Shown: one piece after another, positions 59,064 to 64,000 of the stretch
Position numbering within the stretch: the first letter of the stretch is position 1
Layout of the letters: every line of letters begins with the position of its first letter
NCBI GenBank assembly: GCA_018857735.1
Contig: JABMCL010000629.1
Location: 655,001 to 719,000 of the forward strand
Direction of reading: 5' to 3'
DNA from: Alviniconcha marisindica
Taxonomy: Eukaryota > Mollusca > Gastropoda > Provannidae
DNA: 64,000 nucleotides
Program-made: the position numbers and the translations under genes
Notes under the pieces: generated by a model
What the model was told of the DNA's origin: nothing
Databases searched by the model: none
The model's input: the letters and a program-made list of their open reading frames with translations, nothing else

Positions 59064-62000
59064 GATGAGTGCCATGAAGCAGGTAAACTAGCCTACAAAA
59101 GCCTTATTTTTCAGTCTAACCAAGACTGATTTAGCAAGGTAACATATTCTACCAAGACAATCAATGGTCTCACGTGTGTACACATAGATTCTTTGACATC
59201 ACAGGTTTATATAGCTCAGTTACACATTCATTTACCTTGGAAACGTGACACGTCTGCTTTCAGTCTGGCATCTTTATTTGCTTTGTTCAAATCTATTGTA
59301 ACTCAGAGTTTGAATAAAATTGTTGGGAACTAATGACAATGAAAAGCAGATGAGTTTCATTTAAAAAAAAATTACACTGCAAAAGCAATCCTCTGCATTA
59401 AGGGTTACATCTAACCACACATGCACCCTGTATATGTGAATTGCATGAAGGGACATTATTAACTGGTGCATGATTGTATGGTGTACACTGAACGCTAAGC
59501 TAAGCTATCAGCAGTTTCACCATGGCACTAACCATGTAACAACCAAACAGCACTGTACCTAAATATAATGTTTTGATGGATATTCAAAAACTTGCCATAA
59601 AAGGCTACAGTCACTCATTAAGAATCACATGCGACAACAGTACAATGAGTCTGCTCGAGAGCAGAGAACAGCGCGATAAAACAACAACAAATATACTCAG
59701 CAGTTTTTCAGTCAATTTATGGTCAAGTTTGTTAAAAACAAGTCAAACAAAAACTGATGTTTGCAAATCATGAAAACATGGCCTGCCATTTCATGTTTGG
59801 TAGTGTGTGTGTGATGCTACAAACAAGGTTGATGTGTGGCAGAACTATCAACAATGCATGGCAGAGATATCAACAATGTGTGACAAAAATATCAACAATG
59901 TGACAAGCCAACCCTTTTCTGGACCTCACTGGTAAAGAGCAAACTCAGCTCTCTGACCAGCTCAAACTCAAACCTAAAAAAGTACTTGTATAAATATTGA
60001 AAGAATAACCATACGAAGCCTGCAATAAAATATTTGTACTTCTCAACATGTTCCCGGCCAACTTGCTTCTCACTTTGTGTCGTCGCCCTTATATAACCAT
60101 ACCGGTTGACTGGGCATAAAACACCAACTTACTTACTCACTTGGTGTCCCCTTTAAAACCAAAGTCTCAGTCAGTTCAGTTCAGTTCAGTTCAGATCAGT
60201 TCAAGATGGTATCTATGCACTTGGAAAAGCCCATATGCGCTCCACCCAGCCTCTCAGAGGTTTTCCCAACGTTGCCTCTGAAATGGTTCCAATGTTGATT
60301 GATGATAGCCCTCTCTCACCCTTTCAAGGAAGATCATCTATTGTGTCACCTGGACAGAAGCTCTCTTTACCTGGTAGTGGACCCTCATGGGTTTACTGGG
60401 CATGTCAGGAAACTTTGTCAGCAGCCAATAGGAGAGGTCTCGCCACGCCAGCTTACGCAGAAACTTGGGTGACCTGAGGCCCTGGGCATGCCGAAGCACT
60501 GCACGGGGGCTGACCTGAATATGAGATACAGATTAAGTGAAACTAATTTTCAGTATGGATACAGACACAAGTGTATATATATATGGTTGTTTGTTGACTG
60601 CAAATAAGGTGTTTTTGTTTTTTGTTTTTTAAAATAAATCTCTATATGTTGGTGCAACTTGCTGATACACATTGTTAGCATGATAATTGTAAGATCAGAC
60701 TAATATCGCTTATGTGGAAAGACTTTAAATTAAAAAAGAAAGCAGACGAAGGGGGCTGACCTGACCGAAGTGAAGGTACGGAGAAATGCGACTTGTGTTC
60801 AGCATGTCTGCTCTCCCAGACTCCTTCTCATAGTTCCTGATGCCTGACAGAAAGTGTGTAAATGATTTCATAGACCTACAAGATGTATCTATCTGAATAC
60901 TGTTGAAAAAAATCTGAAACAAGAATGACTGCTAGCATTCTAATACAAGATCCAAACATACACGTCATTGTCATGCGACCATTCTTCCAAGCACTGGACA
61001 TAGCTCACCCCCCAAAATATAAGTGGATTAGCTCTCCATCACATTTTTTTTAATTTTTTACCATTAAATTGTTGCTTAAGTGTTGTTTTGTAGCTTAATA
61101 AAGGGTATCGATATCCAAAAAAATTGCATGTTGTTTTGTCCTAATAAACAGCATTATTTTGAACCTTTTATGTGTTTGGATCTTGAATACTGTTGAATTA
61201 TACACAAACAAAAGTATGTGCCTCGATAAGTTCAAAAGTGAATTAACTGTTACTCACATGTGTTACACTTGGAAAAATGCAGAAATAACAAACTTCAGAC
61301 AAGAAAATGTGTTTTGACCACCTGTTGTGGGTTTTTTGTGGTTTTGTTTTTTTGTTTTTTTCCTCTCCAAATATCAAAAGATTAACTGATTCATGGAACT
61401 GTCCATCACCTGATCAATTAGTCTAAAGATCAATGATGCCCTGTACCTGTCAAGAATGATGTATTTAATTACCCCCATCGACAAACAGCTCCAGGGCATT
61501 CCATGCTCCATCCTCCGAAAAGTCCCAGCTTTCCCTGATCCCTCTGGCCCAGTCAATCTGGCACAACAACAAACATGTGATGCATGTGGAAATTGATACT
61601 GACCTGTGTTGGTATACTTCCAATGGTAAAAATATATAATAATATGAAAACAACTTTATTTTCACATAGCTCTCTCTTGTTTAAAACTAGCGTATCCTTT
61701 ACTGGAGCGTCCCTCTGGAACTTCTTGCCTCAAAACATAAAATCCTGTATTTCTCTTCCTTCTTTCACATGTAATCTGCACAAATATATGTCTGAGAATA
61801 ACCTTTCATCAAATTTGGATGGATTTGTTTAAATCACATGTTTGCCGAAACAAATTGAGAGTGGTAGACATGTATGCCCATGAAAGAAATTTAATTCTGA
61901 TGTTTCTGCACATTTGTAGGAACTCTGTGAACTCTTTGAGGATGAACCTCTGGTGGAGTTTATGTACCTTGTATTTACATGCATGCCAGGTGAGAGTTAC

Positions 62001-62100
62001 CGTAGGCGACTCAGGTCTTTGTTGTTGTACTTGTGTTACGTATTTTGAGTGCTAATTAAGTCCCTTGTGTGTTGATTCTGTGAACTCTGCTTATTCTGCT

Positions 62101-62158
<58 letters not shown>

Positions 62159-63285
62159 ACCCCCCCCCCCCCCACTTCTCCCAACATACACATACATACC
62201 TGCATGTATATAGGGATGCTAGTACTCAGATATACACACAGGCACATCCACACACATTTACACCCACACAACCACCACCAGCCTGGCCCACAACACAGAC
62301 AGATAGACACACACACACACACACAAAGAGCATATTTTTCACAGGATCACGTAACAAATAACAATAACAATAACAATATACTTTACTAATCCCAGTGGGA
62401 AATTAAAGCTTTCATTCGATCGCAAAACAAAGAACATATCTCAATAATTCTAAGTCATGAACCACATGCACATACACACTCTTAGACATACGCCCCCTTT
62501 CTCTCAATCTGCATACACTAATACTTAGTAACACTAACAGCTAACCTGAAATTACCTGGAATAATGCTTTTTCAGTGTCAAACCAAAATGTAAAAACTCT
62601 CAAATTAAATTAAAATCATTAGGTTCACACAACCCTCCATTAGAAAGTTATCATCCTCAACAGATGTCTCAATGCATGCACACACTCAGTTAATGACTGG
62701 TATAATTTTCATTAAAAACTTACAGAGCCGAGGGTAAAAATGAGGTAAAAACATACTACTGTCCCGTCTTTGCGTTGCGGCAGTTTGGACAATCCCAGCT
62801 CCTCCAGCAGTTGACATTGTGGCATGGATGCAGAGGCCGGGAGGCATGGAGGTTTGTCCACGGGGAGACCAATCGGCTGTGTGGAGGACCGTCGACAACA
62901 TTCCATGAAGTGCGACACTGATCCAATGCCTCGCAAGCCTGTGGATTCTGTGCTGACAGAATCTGGCTGGTGGAGTAGATAGGAGTTGAACCGCCGGACC
63001 TCAACACCTGAAACCACCAGTCATGAGTGAAGCGGTAGGTTTTTTTTATGGTTTATATCTCACAGAAGTTACACCACGTCACCTGCAAAGGAAGACTGGG
63101 TTCGGTTCAGTTGTGTTGTCTGTTGACATATTGGGGACAAGCTGAGACCAATGCATGAGCATGGTTCAATAAATCTTTACGTCCCCGGAAGCCAGAAGGC
63201 TCGTTAGGACAGATAGCCCAGGATGGCCACCTCGACTCTCACACAACTCCTGAATGGGTTCTGTCAGGTATTGCACTTATACTAG

Positions 63286-63331
<46 letters not shown>

Positions 63332-64000
63332 CATCAAGATCAAAATCAAGAAATGCAACTTAGAACTACAGCCATCTTCTTCTTCCGTAGAGCAGCCAAC
63401 ATCATTTTGTTGATGGTTCTGTCGCTACTGAGGAGGTTGCAGAGATTTGGGTCATTTTTGTGGTATATTTAGTGAGCGTGGGCAGGGGAATTGGGGGTGG
63501 GGTGGGGGGCGAATGGGGCAGGGTATGGGATGTTGGAGGGGGGGGGGGGGGGGGGGGGTTCAGTGTGTTTACAGGAACGAGTTGAATCTGGACTTGAAAC
63601 AGTCCAGTGACTCAGCTGTCACGACCTTCTGGGGCAGGCTGTTCAAGTCTGGTGTGGTCCTGGGGAAGAATGACATTTGTCTATACTGTACGTGTTCTGG
63701 TGTTGTTTTTTCTCGAGTTCAGTCTGCTGCCTGATGGTTTCGGCACATTAGGTCTACACGTGCTGCCTATCAAAATTTCTAAAACCCACCTCGGGACTGA
63801 AGGGAAGCGGAGATCTTGTCATCCTTGGCAGCCAGGTACGGTTCGTAGAGATTGTTCATCACCACACACCCCGCGCCCACCTCTGACACCAGTGACAGCA
63901 TCTCCCTGTGACTGTCCTGTACTTTACCAAACACGATCCTGTTGCCGTATTCTTGCTGCACAGCTCTGTTCAGCTCACTTAGCGCAAAGTGCAGCCAGTA
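55926..64000 (-). CDS. Plant-like cryptochrome / photolyase-family gene (5' end outside window)
   Basis: Eight exons on the minus strand give 523 codons ending in TGA: 64000-63790, 63007-62757, 61557-61473, 60843-60761, 60514-60371, 58989-58795, 57637-57400, 56287-55926, all GT-AG with agreeing phases. In order they show the photolyase alpha/beta domain end (GAGCVVMNNLYEPYLAAKDD), KDGTVIDWARGIRESW, GRADMLNTSRISPYLHFGQ, KLAWRDLSYWLLTKFPDMP, KAWQKGKTGYPLVDAAMRQL, DTLLDADVAINAMMWQNGG and PELSALPDDFIHKPWKC. These are FAD-binding-domain signatures. The sequence type fits the plant-like (PL-CRY) clade of aquatic invertebrates rather than animal CRY1/2 (inference from family memory). At the flavin-N5-facing position it has Asn (INAMMW), as in photolyases, where plant cryptochromes have Asp. 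About 60 N-terminal residues are missing. Confidence 0.9.
56288..57399. other. Cryptochrome intron w7: MITE relative, 130-bp duplication, dispersed repeats
   Basis: 56315-56515 resembles the MITE at 47201. 56511-56770 is two copies of about 130 bp starting agcttggatgagaaaaggtt. 56785-56955 is the aataatgtacatttatcatg dispersed repeat also seen at 32890. 57055-57358 resembles the element at 27244. Confidence 0.75.
57400..57637 (-). CDS. Cryptochrome exon w7
   Basis: Encodes DTLLDADVAINAMMWQNGGM, HPVDAALTCDPNGHYVRQWC, PELSALPDDFIHKPWKCAPS and LRRAGVKL. The DADxxxNxxMWQ segment carries the flavin-facing Asn. Acceptor GCCAACAG, donor GTGAGC. Confidence 0.94.
57638..58794. other. Cryptochrome intron w6
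   Basis: Mostly unique AT-rich sequence. 58530-58690 contains the inverse of the tttggcttcgaagcc / cttgaaag type sequence related to the 27244 element. No gene seen. Confidence 0.55.
58795..58989 (-). CDS. Cryptochrome exon w6 (FAD-binding core)
   Basis: Encodes LKAWQKGKTGYPLVDAAMRQ, LWLTGWMNNYTRHVVASFLI and HHGYSWFQ: the TGYPLVDAxMRxLxxTGWMxNxxRxxVASFL signature. Acceptor CCTCACAG, donor GTTGGT, phase 0. Confidence 0.95.
58998..60370. other. Cryptochrome intron w5: (CA)n and dispersed repeats
   Basis: (CA)n at 58998-59060 close to the exon w6 acceptor. 59440-59700 matches 9510-9700 (tgtatggtgtacac, gagcagaga-cagcgcgata). 60105-60145 is the gactgggcataaaacacc tail with (ACTT)n. Confidence 0.75.
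60371..60514 (-). CDS. Cryptochrome exon w5
   Basis: Encodes VSPRAVLRHAQGLRSPKFLR then KLAWRDLSYWLLTKFPDMPS and KPMRVHYQ; WRDLSYWLL is a photolyase/cryptochrome core motif. Acceptor ATATTCAG, donor GTAAAG, phase 0. Confidence 0.93.
60761..60843 (-). CDS. Cryptochrome exon w4
   Basis: Encodes IRNYEKESGRADMLNTSRIS then PYLHFGQ, the TSxISPYLHFGxxS flavin-contact motif. Acceptor TCTGTCAG, donor GTCAGC. Its junction sequence is duplicated at the next acceptor. Confidence 0.92.
60844..61472. other. Cryptochrome intron w3 with MITE copy
   Basis: 60949-61185 is an inverted copy of the caagatccaaaca-ended MITE (compare 47201-47507), ending gtgtttggatcttg. The rest is AT-rich with no gene seen. Confidence 0.7.
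61473..61557 (-). CDS. Cryptochrome exon w3
   Basis: Encodes IDWARGIRESWDFSEDGAWN and ALELFVDG, start of the FAD-binding domain. Acceptor TGTGCCAG, donor GTAATT, phase 1 out. Confidence 0.9.
61558..62756. other. Cryptochrome intron w2: dispersed repeat and microsatellites
   Basis: 61931-62060 is the inverse of the repeat at 920-1062 and 12777-12865. (TC)n at 62105-62156 is followed by poly-C at 62159-62173 and a CA-rich stretch to about 62325. Confidence 0.8.
62757..63007 (-). CDS. Cryptochrome exon w2
   Basis: Encodes VEVRRFNSYLLHQPDSVSTE, GLRGIGSVSHFMECC and LPQRKDGTV, the linker between the two domains. Donor GTATGT at 62756 is preferred over GTAGTA three bases earlier because it fits the consensus better and keeps the Val found in relatives; both are in frame. 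Confidence 0.88.
63008..63789. other. Cryptochrome intron w1
   Basis: Contains (TA)n at 63283-63330 and a G-rich stretch with a run of about 22 G at 63537-63558. No gene recognised. Confidence 0.75.
63790..64000 (-). CDS. Cryptochrome exon w1 (cut by window edge)
   Basis: Reads YWLHFALSELNRAVQQEYGN, then VSEVGAGCVVMNNLYEPYLA and DDKISASLQSR: the N-terminal antenna domain, with the family tyr/asn-LYEP motif. Donor GTGGGT, phase 1. The exon extends past base 64000. Confidence 0.9.

Noticed and set aside
62757..62760. Donor GTAGTA after GGGACA for cryptochrome exon w2
   Set aside because: In frame but weaker than GTATGT three bases further on, which also keeps the Val expected by the family.

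Overview
This is a eukaryotic, intron-rich animal genome window, most likely from a marine invertebrate and probably a mollusc (inference). The reasons are three spliced genes with animal-type exon structure, a plant-like cryptochrome of the kind reported from aquatic invertebrates, very long GT/CT/CA microsatellites, and dispersed repeats with mollusc-style tails. No prokaryotic gene, CRISPR array, tRNA or rRNA was recognised. All exon limits come from reading splice sites and protein similarity by eye.

Layout. (1) 490-14472, minus strand: ten coding exons of glutathione synthetase (GSS), from the start codon through the ATP-grasp glycine-rich motif; the 3' exons lie beyond the left edge. 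(2) 14473-15458: a compact divergent promoter containing a consensus NF-E2/NRF2-type site, Z-DNA-prone tracts and a YY1/TISU-like start context. (3) 15459-43712, plus strand: an essentially complete importin-4 (IPO4) gene of 29 coding exons, about 1079 codons. Its phases agree at every junction except a one-base excess in exon 17, and there is a corrupted-looking homopolymer patch at the end of exon 26. (4) 43713-55925: a tail-to-tail interval dominated by four large minisatellites and dispersed repeats, with no recognised gene. (5) 55926-64000, minus strand: eight 3' exons of a plant-like cryptochrome/photolyase-family flavoprotein, cut by the right edge within its N-terminal domain.

The genes are not a functional operon. 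GSS makes glutathione, IPO4 carries histones and ribosomal proteins into the nucleus, and the cryptochrome is a flavin photoreceptor or repair-family protein. The one regulatory link visible is the shared GSS/IPO4 promoter with its antioxidant-response-type site.

The most unusual signal is structural. Introns are packed with minisatellites, and in six exons (GSS exons 4 and 7; IPO4 exons 6, 14, 22 and 24) the repeated unit contains the exon's own 3' splice site, often with the first bases of the exon. Each of these exons is therefore preceded by a series of tandem copies of its acceptor. Several DNA-transposon relatives with clear terminal inverted repeats also sit in the introns, two of them only 13-14 nt downstream of 5' splice sites.
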